Shown here: positions 49,134-62,039 of the stretch, one piece after another
How positions within the stretch are numbered: the first letter of the stretch is position 1
Layout of the letters: the number at the start of each line of letters is the position of its first letter
Origin: Paulinella micropora
Taxonomy: Eukaryota > Cercozoa > Imbricatea > Euglyphida > Paulinellidae
Length of the DNA: 64,000 bases
Direction: 5' to 3'
NCBI GenBank assembly: GCA_019918135.1
Contig: WBZZ01005803.1
Span: forward strand, 271,001-335,000
Notes under the pieces: generated by a model
What the model was told of the DNA's origin: nothing
Seen by the model: the letters and a program-made list of their open reading frames with translations, nothing else
Databases searched by the model: none
Made by a program: the position numbers and the translations under genes

Positions 49134-50748
49134 GTGCTTCTCTGTCAATGGCTGATGCAAATCTGCACATGCGCCTCCATCGTCTCACCCGTGAGGGGAG
49201 TACGAAGAATTGACGATAGGCTCTATGACACCCCCGCAAGGACAGTTCCAAATAATAATAATAATAATAATAATAAATAATGACATTAAAAAAAAGTGCA
49301 ACCAGTTTGAATGGTTCTTCCACTCTGCCTGGTCCCTCTGGACAGGGCAGAATGGAAAAAAGAAGTAACGAAGCTTCCAGGGTCAGAAGAAGAGCATTGG
49401 CATGAAATTTTACAGCGGAACAAATTTGTAATTGCATGCAAGTACCCTCCGCTAAATGAGAAACAAGTTTCACCAGGGTTGGCGCTCTTTTGCGCTTACT
49501 CTGCTCTGGAAAGCGCAGAAAAGCACGAACCAGTAACGACCGTAGGGGTCAGAATCGTAGCAAGAAATTTTACAGCGGAAGATATTTGTAATTTCTTGCC
49601 AGAATCCTCCCCAAAAAAGCAACAAGTCTCACCAGAGACTTTGAAATTCTCACGAGCATTGACATCCAACCACAGTAATCGGAAGTGTGCTCAAGTGCAC
49701 TGGTGTTCTCTTCGGAAACATGTCTGTCTAATGTGATAAACAGGAGACCGAAGACGACCAGCAACAGTTTGAGTTGCTGCTCTTTTGCCCTTAACTTGTT
49801 CAAAAGGCAGAAAAGCAAGAACTAGTTACGACCGTAGACAGCGGTGTGTTCTCTACCTCGTCTTTGGGCAATCTTTCGCCAAAAAACGAGAAAGAGTACT
49901 AGCAAAAAACAGCTCATCCGCAGAGAACCGGGTTTTCTGTGATTAGGCACACCGAGGATTTGCAAGAGTTAAACTAGTTAAAGTACAAGTAATGAACGGA
50001 AGTGTACTTGTGGGTTTCAGAAAACACTTCAGACAAGAAAAATATGTGATATTTTTGGTAACTACACAAACTAAAAACTACAACCAAGGCAACATTTTTG
50101 AAAAGACAAAAAAATATTGCATATTTTTCAGAACAGGCCATGATCATCCAGGCGTAACGGAGGGGGGAAGGAAAGAACCTTAATTGCGCTTAGAGATGTC
50201 TTGATTTCCTGAAGGCGAATTTTACGGCGGCGATCAAACTCCTGATCGAAATCACTCTTCCAAACGATGACAAACATCGAGTCCTTCCCTGCTTAGTCCA
50301 CGATGCTTGAGTTCAAGGCACAAGTCAAGCTCCCACTGGAGAAAACGCTGACCCTGTTGAAGCATGACGAAAAGAAGGAAGCACGAAAACGCTTGTCTGC
50401 CCTCCGACACAAGAATTTGGGCGTCTTGTTCTTCAATTTTGCGAAACTGACCGTTCGGATGCCTAACATGCGCTAAGTTGTGCCAAGTTCGGTAAAGTCT
50501 GTCAGGCGCGAACATTTTCACCCAAGCCTCGAAGCCAAAACCGATGAAATCGCCTGACCACGAGTGATCACAAGAGAAAAACAATGTACTGAACGTGCTA
50601 CAGGCAACTTACTGGAGACAGCTTTCTTGATTTTCAGGTCTTCTTCAGCGAACGCGTTGCAGTCAGGAGCAAAAGGAGTGCCCTGAATCGATTTTGCCAC
50701 TTCAACGAAGTGGGTTCTCAGCGCAGACAGGTAACCTCGTTTGAGAAC
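47055..50748 (-). pseudogene. Cassette C large gene, frame-broken paralogue of B
   Basis: Visible exons (minus strand): 50613-50748, 50179-50553, 48528-49066, 48130-48469, 47055-48068, with introns of 59, 1112, 58 and 61 bp at the same sites as in the B paralogue. The two shortest 3' introns and the big one each contain C palindromes; the big one also holds SINE1 copy 11. Protein blocks match B throughout (GDFIGFGFEAWVKMFAPDRL, STWFDNFATSLKFRNVGVPN, VFGPLWHELFPSKKF, YVRLAYPYV). The last exon ends in an acidic, Ser-rich tail with PRPRRRRRQGE. Frame changes occur near 50.27, 48.97, 48.37 and 47.79 kb; the last (47.79 kb) is also in both orphan copies and so predates the triplication. It is probably decayed or uses non-standard decoding. 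Family unknown; transposon-type protein inferred. Confidence 0.65.
49134..49250 (-). mobile_element. SINE1, copy 11 (truncated) in cassette C intron
   Basis: Headless SINE1 body between AAT tracts (49082-49133 and 49251-49280). It sits inside the large intron of the cassette C large gene and is missing from the matching intron of the B paralogue, so it inserted after the two diverged. Confidence 0.85.
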
Positions 50749-51202
50749 CTAATATTTTCAACAAAAAAAACAGAAGTGGCGAAAATGGTTTTACAAGGGT
50801 TGTCGGAAAACAGAAATATGGCATATTTGGACAATGGACCCTTTTTGAACAAATCCGTCCGAAAAAAAGGTAAAAAATCACTTTCAAATGATGTCTCAGA
50901 AAAAAAAATGTCATATTTCCGAAAGTGAGCCGGTTTGAGCCGACACTCGGTGCCACCAAGGCACAAAAACCGGTTTCGGACGTCATTTTTTGGGGACGCC
51001 GGACCGGGTCCGTTTTCCATTTTTGATTGCATTTCACTATATGAGGGTGAGTTTCCGTCCCTATCAAAAAAAAAAAAAAACACACGTTTTTAGGCCTGAC
51101 CGGATTTTTTTTTGCTTCGTGACCGCTTCCTGTCAAGTTGAGCACTTTTGTTCAGGTGTCTAGATTGTTGCACTCTCAAAATCGCTTTCCGAACACTACA
51201 TC
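50749..51202. promoter_or_regulatory. Divergent region between cassette C genes
   Basis: Presumed promoters for both genes and perhaps a first exon of the large gene. Two C palindromes (50814, 50901) and A-rich runs near 51066-51080. Confidence 0.45.
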
Positions 51203-52085
51203 ATGGGTGGTCCCTCTGTCAACAAGTCTTACCTCACCTACAAATGGTGGATCACACCTGTGTTGCAGCTCATGGTCTCTGATCTGGAGTTTGGAGGAGA
51301 GCATGGGACTGAGCACACGGGTCGAGTCGAGAGCTCTGACGATCTCGGTTTCGTGTGGAGGTTTGACTGTAAGCCAAAAGGTGCTTCTACTTTCAACTAC
51401 AACCCTCGACTTTGGCACATCCAGGTGTGGGTAAAGGACGAAAGCAAAGAGGAAGGTGAAGACTTCAAGACGTACGGATTGATGGATGAACTGTGCCTCA
51501 CTAACGCTTACTTTGTGGCCTGGCCTGAGGAGGGTGTGACCTGGGACGAGAAGGTGTACGACATGTTGTCCAAAGGCCCAAACTGTGCAGCTCCTACAAG
51601 TCAGCAAGCTCTCTCCTTTGTTCTAGTTGTTTGTTGTTGCTTTGTGTCTGTTGTTGTAGTTGTTGCTCAGATTTGAACAAGTTTGAATTATGGGCTGTGA
51701 CTTCACGGCGGCCATGCTTGCCCGAACTGTTTTTTTGGGTTTGGGTCACTATGATTGTTTTGTTTTGCTCCTGGTTTAGGGGCTGCGAACGCTTACCTCA
51801 AGCAATTTCAAGAAAGGATGGATGATGATGCTGAGGTCTTGAAACCAAAAATATGCCATATTTTTCTTTTGAGCTTCAATGTCTCACGATTCTTTGTTCC
51901 ACTTCGTTTTTGTTTTTCCGCCTCCAAAAAATATGTCATATTTTTTATCAGAGTCTCTCGTCTTCAACCACGACGTCATCAATGTGTCTCGTCTTGAAAA
52001 TATGCCATATTCTTCAACTTAGGATGGTTCCAAGCAGGAGGCCAAGGGCTGGTGGGTGCTGGGACCTTTCCCTCATTCGGTCTAG
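51203..52085 (+). CDS. Cassette C small gene, 171 aa, three exons
   Basis: Exons 51203-51599, 51780-51835 and 52023-52085 join in frame (GT...AG introns of 180 and 187 bp) to give 171 residues ending in TAG. Start MGGPSVNKSYLTYKWW. Exon 1 holds a Trp-rich region (YNPRLWHIQVWVKDES) and FVAWPEEGVTW, exon 2 a charged helix (AYLKQFQERMDDDAE) and exon 3 GWWVLGPFPHSV. Paralogue of the cassette B small gene, with identical intron positions and phases. Intron 2 carries three C palindromes in 187 bp. The frame is clean. Function unknown; the conserved pairing with the large gene suggests a partner protein. Confidence 0.78.
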
Positions 52086-55000
52086 TGGACAATCTAACTT
52101 TCTTTCTCTCCACTTCCTCCGTGTGTGAGTTTGAGAGGTGGCGTCGTTCTCTGTTACCTGGACAAGTCATTGACTGTTGTTGCGATTGCTTATGGTGCTG
52201 TTGGTCTGTGGCGTTGGGGGGGTGGGAGGGTGTTCTTACTACTCCTTGTGGAGCTGTCTTTAGTAGCGTGGCATCCTTTCTTTGAGACTTTTCCCCCTTT
52301 CCTCTGCTTTGGTGTGAGACTTGCTGTCGGTTGGTGAGGCGTTGGGGCCTCGTTTCTTTTCCTTCTTCACGTCCCTTTCCTTTTCCCCCCTTACCCATCT
52401 TTTGTTGGCTGGTTCGGTTAGAGGATACCGGGCCTGAGCTTGGTGTAGTTCACTCGTTGTTTGCCATGTGGGGGAAAAGCGGTAGGTTTGGTACTCTATC
52501 GTTCACTCTCCGTACCAACACATAGGTATGGAGTAAGTTAAGAACAGACACCGGACGTTGGACCTTTTGGGTATGAAGGGGACACAGCCCAGTAGTGGGG
52601 CATTTCTCTCGGTTTAATGTTTAATCGGTTGGGGGACACAGCTCAGTACTAGCCGTGGGACTTGGAGGTGTAGGACTTTCGTTTTCTGTGGAAATTTGCT
52701 GGTCAGTTTTGGAGCAAACCGATTGGACATTTGGTTTCGTCGTCTTTGGCGGGGTGTCGAGCACCATTGAGGACAGTTCGTTTCAGTTTCTAACTTTGAT
52801 TACCAGTTCGGACTTTGGTGGCTGTCCGGTCGGCTTTCCGTTTGGATGACGTTTTCGGCAGCCTTTCTCTTCCTCTGAGAATCTCTCTTACTTCTCAGAG
52901 GCGGCGTGCAGCCTTTAGGGTGGCTGCAGGTGTTGGATTTGTTTTGCATGGCAGTTTTCTTTGTTTTGGCATGGAGTGACAGAGTTGGTGGGTTTCGCAA
53001 GTAGCCGGATGGACTGCAGTAGCGCCCGGTTTGGTTCGGAATGGCGCTCAGGTGGCAACTGCGTTAGGTGGGGCAGTTCGCCTGTGCCAGGAAGGACATT
53101 TGGTTTATTTCAGTGCTTGCTTTGTTTTCGGCCCGGATGGTTGGACTAGGGCCGAGAGTGGACTTCTGGTTAGTGTGCACGCTCGTCGGCGTCGTTTGGA
53201 CTGGTCTTGCGGAATCATGTGTGCACATAGTGACTTTCAGCTCCTGGTCGGGGCTATTCTTATGGCGCGCTTGTTTTGGATATATTTGCCATACTGGATT
53301 GGCGAACAATTTACTTTTGGTTAGCGCGTGGACATTGAGCCCATCGGTGGGCGGATTGCAATGCTTCAGTTTCATACTCTTCAGTGGTTATTTCGGTGGA
53401 GTTGTCGGCTGCGTGGCTACGGCGCGGAGCAGCGGCGACGATGGCAAGGTTCAACGGTGGGTCTGTCTTCGTGACAGACCCCAAATCAGGCCGCCTCCCC
53501 TCCTACTCGTTCTTTGTCTTTGTTGTCGGGTGATGGAGTTCGCTCTTCAGTTTGCAGTTTTAGGCGAGGCACATGCTGCACCTGCTGTACATGTTGCGGT
53601 GTGAGCCACAGAATCGTGGGAGCTCCGCAGCGAGCGTGGGGGAGGATGGCGCCAGAAACCGCTACTTTGTTTTGGTTCGTCTGCGGTGGTTTCCGTCTGG
53701 GTTTGTTTCAACAGGCGGTGGTGGCCCAGGTTGTGGGGCATGGTGGACGGTCTTGTTTGCGACGTTTGGTTCAGAGCTGTTGGTGGCAGGAGCCACAGTG
53801 AAATGGTTGAAGTGGCTTTCAGCGGCGGTTGTTTTCCCCTCATTCCGGAAGGAGGGATGAAGGACACGAACATTTGGCAATTGGGCTGTCACATTTTTTG
53901 GAGCTTTGGCGTGGTTGTGCCTTCGGTTTGGTTTGGGCGCGGCCTATTCTTCCGGCAATGTGGAACCAGGTGTCAGTCATTTCTTTCCCTCACTTTGCGG
54001 GGTGGCTATTTCGGTCCCTGCGTTGTTTGTACGGAGTCGGCGGCATACCGCCGGATTGTCAGCAGAGGGGGAGGGCATGAGCCCATGGATTTCGGGTAGC
54101 GGTTCGCTTTTGCGGTTTGGCCGGTAGGCCGGATGTTCTGAATCAGTGTGCCCGGATGGAAGGTGTGTATGTTTTTGGGCAGGGATGACCGTTTGGAGGT
54201 CAAAAATTTTTCATACTCAGGCATGTGCGAGCACGGAAGGCGCGAAAGGACGGTGGAGCTAATCAGCTTGGTCTACGGTGGCTACCGTGGAAGGCGCCGG
54301 AGAGGAAATGGCGGCGCGGTGGCGAGCTATGTGGATGCTCGGTCTTGGCAAAGACCTCAATTTCTGGACGTTGGGACCAGGTGTCGGGCAGGTGCCCAGT
54401 GGCAAGGGAAGGGGGAGTTACCTGCAGTCTGGACGGTGGGTCGCCCTCCGGGGCGGGTCATGCGTCAATTTGTGGAACGACGATTTCAACTTGATTACTT
54501 TTATTTTGACTGCTCTTTTAGTCGGACCTCAGGGCAGTGTGTTTGCCCGTGTTCTAATTTACCGTTGATTGGTAGAGTTTTATGTGTGTGAGCATATATT
54601 CAGCCTTTATTTCATATGATTGTTGGTTTGCATACATATGCATGGCGTCATTGATTTTCTTTTACCTGTTGGGTTACATGCGGTGATATTGAGGTTTGGC
54701 TTAAGGTTAAGCAGGAATAGTAACTGCATGCATTTACATCTGGTGATTGTTAATGCTTTGTCGTACATTTTTGTGTTTGTCGTTTTGAAGCGAAGTTAGG
54801 TTCTGCAATGTTTGTTGTGCATTCAATTGGTACGTTGATGTATTTGGATCATATTTGACTTTGATTGTCTGATATGCTTTGTTGATGTATCCGGACTGCC
54901 TATCGCCAGGGGCGATTCAGGAGAGTATGGGCTTTCTGATATGGCTCGAATGTTTCTTCTGGTCAGACCTTGCAAAATTTTCGCTGTTATTAAGTAGTAA

Positions 55001-55772
55001 TTTTGTTCATCTGAGTACAGGGTGAGACTTGTGTGTTGGGTAGTGTTGCACTCAGGCTTGGGATGGGGATAGTTTTGCTCTTTATTCTCCTCATGCGTCG
55101 GGCTGCGTCTTTGCTGAGATGTTCTAGGCCCTAATTAAGGGTGAGCATTGGACAAGTTAATTAGATCCTAGTCCACTACAGCATAACCGTATAGTCACGG
55201 TAGCTTCAAGTACTTAATACTTAGTAATTATTCCTGTATTAGCATATTTTCTGGTACTGGTGGCGAATTGCCTTTATATTCATATATTACCAATTTGGTG
55301 AGGTTGGTTTCTTTTTTGGTTCTTTTGAATCTCAGTGTGACTCAGTAAAATGGTGGTAGATAACTGGGATCCCGGAGCCTCCGGTTAACATGCTAGTTTC
55401 CCTACCCGGACCTTCAAATTTGTCCATCAATACCTGCCCACCCCAATGACAATTACCTATTTTATATACCTATATCACTCTTATGTCGGCCCACCCGGTA
55501 TATGATGGCAATACTTACCATTCCGGTCTGTCGGTTATCCTTGGTCTGGAGATTACGGAGTCCCTACTTTAGGTATTCCTCAGTACTTTAGGTATTTAAT
55601 ACACGACCTCTGGATACTTTAGGTTATTAAATATCGTACTTATGTAACAATCTAGAGTCGCTAATAAAATCAACGTGATATACAAATTCGAGTCCTTAGT
55701 TTCTCGGAAATTTTCTGCTGAAAAGAGATGTCGAGAGAAAAATGGGGGAGCTGGAGTTTTTACTGATGTATC
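52086..55772. other. G/T-rich stretch without a supported gene
   Basis: Several long open frames on the plus strand at 53.0-54.6 kb (Gly/Val/Phe/Trp-rich) follow from T/G composition, shift frame repeatedly and contain no motif I recognise. A hairpin with arms CCTCTGAGAA and TTCTCAGAGG lies near 52873-52902. Nothing else seen. Confidence 0.5.
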
Positions 55773-56140
55773 GGAATGAATACCGTACCGGACCGAAACA
55801 TTAATATTGTGTTAAACTTTCTTCAAGTTTTTACTTCAAATTTACACTTCTATTTTTAGTTCCGTTACTTCATTTTCCCATTTATTTTTCAACTGTCATA
55901 ACTTGCAGTTGTTACGTTTTCAACTGACGTTAACAGATCAATTTATTTCCATTTACCTGTTAGCTTTTCAGAAAATGTTAACTATTGCATTTTTTCCCCA
56001 TATCTGAAACTTTATTTCTTTAGACCGCTTTTCCCGGTCCCCAGTCATAATTATTAATAGGTAAAATAGGCAACACACCAAGTAAAGTGGCATTTAGCTT
56101 TATTTTTTCCCAGACTGACTTGAACAACTCCAACTGCTGT
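55773..56140 (+). repeat. ~365-bp dispersed repeat, copy 2
   Basis: Direct copy of 13889-14252. The distance (42 kb) and intervening content argue against these being the two LTRs of one element. Confidence 0.65.
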
Positions 56141-57702
56141 TAGACCACTATTATTAATATAATGACCTATGATAACTACAACACTCAAACAGCAGTACTA
56201 CAGCTTTGATAAGAAAAGGCGCGAACAGAACACGCCGCGTAACATGACTGGCCGGATCGAAAGTAATGGCTTCGACACCGTTACTCTGACACGGCCGGTC
56301 CTTAACTATTAATTAAGATTATAGTTCCAACACTCCCCCTGGAACAAAGTAAATTAATGTCAGTTACTGCTGGTCCTATAAAAGTTACGCTATCTAATAC
56401 TATTTTGTGAAACATGAGAAAACACAAACTCAAAACATATACCCTTACCCTCACACTCTCCAAGAAGCAATGTCGGGGTTGGCTACCCTTCTATCCACAG
56501 CGAGTATGCATCAGTTAGAATACATACAAGGCAGCGGGCCTGTGGTATAGTCGGGCCTACCCAACGAGAAGATCGTTGTAGGTCTGTCTATGGCAGATCG
56601 CCATAGAAGGGGGGGAGGAGATAGTTCAAAATTCAAATTCAAATTTGAACTCGAAAATTTCCAAACTCAAATTGCATTTTGTATACGTGCGACGTACAAC
56701 GGGAATGAAGGGCAGAGCCCAACGGATACCCGGGTCTACATAGTTCTTTTCTGAAATTTCTAGGAGAGTTGAACAGAGCTGTGTAGAGTCGGAACGATAA
56801 GGATCTAACAAGACTACGGCTCATGGGCTGCTAGTGTTTGCTCAATGCTGACTCCTCAGGAGCCGGATATCCATGAGGAAACAGATCCGGAGAGGAAGCT
56901 CTCAACCGACGATATTTGCAAATCTACACCTATTAACTACGGTTCCCGTATAAGACGGGGAGGGTGATTGTAGGCGCAGATAGGTAAATATGCGACCTTT
57001 TCTTATACCCCTATACACAGTGATGTATAGATGAGCTATATCTCGTCAAGATATGGTTATATCCGTCAAGTTTTTATTTATATACTTTTGAGCCGGTTGA
57101 AAACGATAATACTACTGATTAAGACAACTAACCGGTACTACTTTTTACGCCTGATAATATTATCGTTAGGGCTGACGTTCAAACTGGGAAAGGGCTCTCT
57201 GTTTCCTTTTTGTTGCTTGGCTCTGACAGTCTCCTACATTTTCCCACCATACTGGTTTCCTCTCTTTTTGCGAGGAGGAAGATTAGGTTATTATCAGAGT
57301 GTTTGGAATTGATTGGATATAGACCCAGGCTTGCATTAAATAATATCTTTTGATTATATATAACAGACAAAATTGTTTTCGTCTGATGTCTTTGCGACAG
57401 GTCAGCGAAAAATAAATTTGTGCTTGTCTGATGTCTTTGCGACAGATCAGAAAAGAAATCAGCCTTTAGCTGTGGTTTCCAAATGTACTATCCCCAACGA
57501 TAGCTAAACTTATGATTAGTGGAAAAGTAAGTAGGTAATATAACCAAACACAATCCTCCAAGAGAATGATGTCTCGTTATATTACTAGCATTAGCTCAGT
57601 GACGCAAAGACAAAAAAGGCGCTCAAAAACCTGGTAAAATCAGTGGCATTTCAGACGTGTCAGGCCAGACGAAATCTATAAATAAGTTTTTACAGGAGAT
57701 GA
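56141..57702. other. AT-rich stretch, no gene
   Basis: No supported gene. Two copies of GTCTGATGTCTTTGCGACAG lie about 48 bp apart near 57380 and 57428. The region next to the 365-bp repeat (56141-56340) may belong to the same element. Confidence 0.5.
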
Positions 57703-58359
57703 TGTCTATGTGCATGCGGATGCCGGCCGGCATCCTCTGGTGCAGGCCGGCATCCACTTTTTAGTGACTAATTTTAAAAAATTCTCCCGAGACAACCGGA
57801 GCTGTTTTGTGAAAAAACTCTAGTAAAATGTAGGAAAAGTCCCTAGAAATCGACTGGTAAAATTTCAGCTCAGTCCTTTGAGTCGAAGTTATTTTTTTAT
57901 TTTTTCAAAGTGCTGACCCTCAGGCTGCCTTTATTCCACGAGAAGTCATTTTTTGAGCGAAAAAATGGTGGAAGGTCGTGTACCTCTGCGTTGTTTTTGT
58001 GATCAAGAGTTGATTTTACGAGGTGTGGGATTGGAAATAATAATTTTTGGCATTTATGGTTGCATACATATCAAGAACAACAAAATATCGTGAGTGTCTC
58101 TGTTTTTTTTGTTGGTTGCATCCACACACCAAATTTCTTCTCGGTTTCATGTTTTCGAAAGCATGCCCCTCGTATGCAGAGTGGAATTACAGCTTCATAG
58201 AGCTAGAAAAGACATGAATAGATATGTAGATTCAATAAATGTGCAAAGAAGGAGAGGAGAGCAGAGCAAAAGAAAGCAACAGGGTTTATAAGTATCTGAA
58301 GTTAGAAAAGTTTTGAGTTTCTGAGACTGAGAGAGGTGAGACAAATTGATTACTCGTCG

Positions 58360-58470
58360 TACATACATACCTTACATACAGGCATACATACATACACACT
58401 TACATACCAATTGATTTCATACCTACACACATACATGCATGCACGCATACATGCCTACACATGTACACAC
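58360..58470. repeat. (CATA)n-rich tract
   Basis: Interrupted CATACATACA/CACACATACA units inside the TIR segment. Confidence 0.8.
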
Positions 58471-59560
58471 AGACAAACAAATAATCCAATTCAATCTTTT
58501 GAAGCCTTCTCTCACGACACACATATTTACTGTATACATAGGCTACATAAACATTTACAACAATGCCAGCTCACCTAAACAACCTCATATTCTGTTCTGT
58601 CTATCTGTGTCTTTCGATTTGTTGGCTGTGTTGTGTGTGCAGAGAACTCTAGTCAATAAGTCATACATTTTTTGTGTTTTTGTTGCCTCACATGGACGTA
58701 AAGATAACTCTATATATGTGTTGCACACCAGAATCACAAAGAAAAATACAGAGAATACACAGTTTTTGAAGGAATAATATGTACAATTACACATAAAATT
58801 ACATGTTTTACGAAATTCATGCAATCTTTATGTATGTTATGTATGTAAATTTGTGTGTTAACATGTTTTGAAGCTGGCTCTAGGTTTTCGTTCTTCGATT
58901 TGCCTTACGTGCTTCAAAAAGTATGTTGTTTTCGTTTCAACTTCCTCATAGATGCTTGTTTTTGTAGGTTTACTAGCTGGTTTTGCTCCCTTCTTGGAAG
59001 AGGTTTCATTTGTTGTCTTGCTCTCTCCGTCTGTATATAGCTAGTTTATAGGCTAGAGATATTAAAAATGTGCACATATTTTGTTTTTTATGTTTACTTA
59101 TTTGAAAAGAAAGTTTTATTTTTCAAAATTATTGTATATTTATTTATCTCATTATTATTATGTCTTAACTACACTATTTGACCTCCATATATTTGAGTAT
59201 ATCTTTCTTTCTGCTTACACATCATCAGTCCCCACCACCCTTTGCAAACACAGTTGATTAGATAATTTAGTTGAGCTTATTTTTCATTTATTCATGTGTT
59301 CAAAAACGTGCTTTTTTGTTTCGCTTCAGTGTCATATACCGTCGGAGTCATAACTTGTTTCATGCTTCTACTTGAATTTGCAGCCTAAATATGAGAATAC
59401 TTTATACAGAATTACATTTAAAAAAATTAACACGGGGCATACAGCGGCCCCAGTTGGCATTATTTTTCGCACGTACGATGAAAAATAATATATTTTATTG
59501 AAATAATAATAGTTTAAAGTATGTGATGCCAGGGGGCATCACACAAAAAATGACTAAGTC

Positions 59561-59587
59561 TCGGGGGGAGGGGGGGGGGGGGGGGGA
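59561..59587. repeat. Poly-G tract
   Basis: Almost pure G run with two A interruptions. A second, 13-base G run is at 60357-60369. Confidence 0.9.
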
Positions 59588-59755
59588 GTAAGGACACTGA
59601 CCGAGCGGTAATATTAATAGTCGTATTGAATTTTTATTGAAATGAAAGATTTAATATTAATTTTAATAAAAATTTTGAAAAATATTATTTTTTAGTGACT
59701 TTGAAAGTGACTTGAAATGGATGCCGGCCGGCATCCATGCGCATGCACATAGACA

Positions 59756-61069
59756 ATAATTCGGGGGGTGATCATCGGTCCACATAACTAATAATACTAA
59801 CTTTCGAGTCATAACAGTAACAACTGCTATTAACGGATAATTAAGTAATAATGGACATAACTGAGGAGAAAGGGTCTAATTAATGTCTAATTGTAACTTC
59901 AATTGAAAACTTTTTAGTAAACGGAAGTCACAAGTTGACGGCGGGGCCCGGATATCGACGTCGTGATAGCCTCCGTTATGAACATAGTATTAATATTAAT
60001 AACAGTAACATGTCACCTAGTAAGGCGTGAGGTGACGCCGGATTGTAGACTGAGGAAAATCACGTACCGGGCCGTGGCCCACTGAGACTCCACTCGCGGT
60101 CTACAGACTGCCAGTCCGTAATGTGACTCACCGCTGTGTCCGAGGCTTGCCATAGCTTAGTCTCAGTCTAGAATGATTCATCATTGCATCGCTGAGCAGT
60201 AGTACTACAACTGTTGAAATTAACACTAGCTTAGTAGAAACTGACTGAAAATCCCCGCGGGCGGACGCTCAATTACTGGGCTACAGCCGCTAGCTCTTTC
60301 GAAAACTCTGGACCAACATCGCTTGACACTTGACACTAGTTAAAATTTTGCAGCAGGGGGGGGGGGGGGTAGCATAGCACGGCCTGCAACCGTCTCAATC
60401 TTGCGATAAATCTCCGATGCCCTTTCAGGCCACTTAAATATGTCACTGCCAGTGAGTCACAGCTCATCATCCGATATCCTATTGGTCTTCGAATCAAGCA
60501 CGGTCGGAGCCGTCGAACAACTAACATAGACTTGAACTTACACCCAACCTTCGAGCAGTTGGATTCCGGCGCCAGTCTCTGAGCACAGTGCCATCACGGG
60601 CAACTGAATGTGCATGGTCGGGACGGCCGGCCCTTTGGCCCCTCCTGTCTTTCAGAACCTGCATGCTCGATGTTATTGTAAGACCTTAGCGCTCAACTTG
60701 ATTCAAGGCGGATTGCAAGAATCTGTCGACTTAACATACATGCTTTGACTAACGATACATGTGCCACCTGATATGAGGAGTGAGCGGTCAATCGTAAAAA
60801 ATGTACCGTGAAGGCGCTAGATGTTTTCAAAGTTACACTTGCGTAGACCCATCAGAAGCGAAGAAGACAGGAGCTGATACAATTGTAGATTTAACTTGGC
60901 TCATGAAGTTAATATTGATGAAGCAAACAATAAGCTTTTGAAATCAAAACTATCTTGAAAAGGAGACTACTTAGAGTCAGGCATTAGCTTCGACCCTGAC
61001 CATTTGCTTGTGTCATGAGCCAACTGCCGCCTCATAACTTACGATTGCTAAACCTTCTGTACATAAACA
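59756..61069. other. No gene seen
   Basis: AT/GC-mixed DNA with short frames only. Confidence 0.5.
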
Positions 61070-61459
61070 TTAGCTGTTTGAAGTTGATTTGGGGAATGAA
61101 TATTTGACTTGGCTTTGAAGGCCTGCAAGAAATCTTACTGGGTAATTAATCTCAGCGTTTAAGCCAGGGGTTTGTTTCCCTGAGACGAATATAAAATGTA
61201 GATTCCAAGTACTGAACATGAGGCTGTCCCCAACCTTGTGGAAAGGTAGATCATCGTAGCCTGCTCTTTTACATTTTCGTGCCACATGACATGCAAAACT
61301 TGCTTGTGCCTTGCGCCCCACAGGACGTGCAAAATTTGCCTGCCCATAACAAAAGATATCATCGTGACCCCAAAACTTGTCAAACATGTATAGATCTTTG
61401 CAACTTCTTTGAAAATAGATGTGGTAAAGTATCTGAGTAGAATTAGGACAATCCCTCAC
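61070..61459 (-). other. Weak ORF, 129 codons
   Basis: Minus-strand frame with diverse composition including Cys, His and aromatic residues (FACHVARKCKRAGYDDLPFH). No family recognised and no splice evidence. Bases 61460-61850 contain nothing else I can support. Confidence 0.3.
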
Positions 61460-62039
61460 CTACTTTGGTTTCGGAAATCTAACTCTCCTTCACGTGGACA
61501 CTTTACGCAAATGTGATAGCAAATTTATACGTAAGGGCTGCTTGTTTGTTAATTCTCACTCCCTCTCACAGAATCCTAAAACGTGACTGGTAGACCTACA
61601 GCTGTCGCTTTCGGCTTCGCTTGTTGTTTTTGTTGACACTCTCCGCATAAAGGCTTGCCATCATAGAGTGTGAAGGAGCCTGTCAAAGCCTGCTGACTTC
61701 GCAGCCATGAAAGGCATTAACAGCCAATAAGGTGATGAGGATATCATTACCACGATTGGCACACGAAACACTCTTTATGCCAATGTGCGCCCATGGCTTC
61801 CAGCACGCCTGCAAAAAAAAAGGAGTTCGTGCTCTTCGACACTCGTTCTCGTCAAAGGCGACCCACATGCATACAGAAAACGCAGTAAAAACTGAGATTG
61901 TATGCAAAACTACAAACGAATGCTAAAAGAAAGAAAAGGAAAAGATATGAAGAGTAAGGGAAAGGACTGCTTAGAATTTGGTTGTTGCAGCCTTTGCACA
62001 TGTCCCCCTTCTTTGTATCATAAGCTTGATCGTACACCG

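Larger units (their letters stand above)
42153..52015. repeat. Palindrome family C (about 15 copies)
   Basis: Core AAAAATATG-N-CATATTTTT, usually one central base. Positions: 42153-42168, 42409-42427 and their copies in units 2 and 3 (near 44369, 44625, 46585, 46841), 48085-48103, 48484-48502, 50038-50056, 50108-50128, 50814-50828, 50901-50918, 51847-51865, 51926-51946, 51996-52015. They occupy introns of the C large gene, introns of the C small gene and C's 3' flank. None lies in coding exons and none in cassettes A or B proper. Confidence 0.9.
57703..59755. mobile_element. 2.05-kb segment with terminal inverted repeats
   Basis: Left end TGTCTATGTGCATGCG (57703-57718) is the exact reverse complement of the right end CGCATGCACATAGACA (59740-59755). 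Just inside each end is the same perfect 18-bp palindrome, GGATGCCGGCCGGCATCC (57718-57735 and 59719-59736), and the left end adds a half-copy at 57744-57755. The inside carries no recognisable transposase; frames are short. It contains a (CATA)n tract near 58360-58460 and a G run at 59561-59587. No clear target-site duplication. Best read as a non-autonomous TIR element. Confidence 0.65.

Noticed and set aside
49395-49840. Tandem duplication in the cassette C large intron
   Set aside because: Short repeated pieces (AAATTTTACAGCGGA, GCTCTTTTGC) occur at different spacings (163 and about 293 bp), so no simple unit could be defined.
36761-52015. CRISPR array
   Set aside because: The repeated palindromes are irregularly spaced, lie inside eukaryotic introns and have no uniform spacers or cas genes.
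52086-54591. Several 90-180-codon plus-strand frames
   Set aside because: G/T-rich composition removes stop codons. The frames shift every few hundred bases and show no motif or splice pattern.
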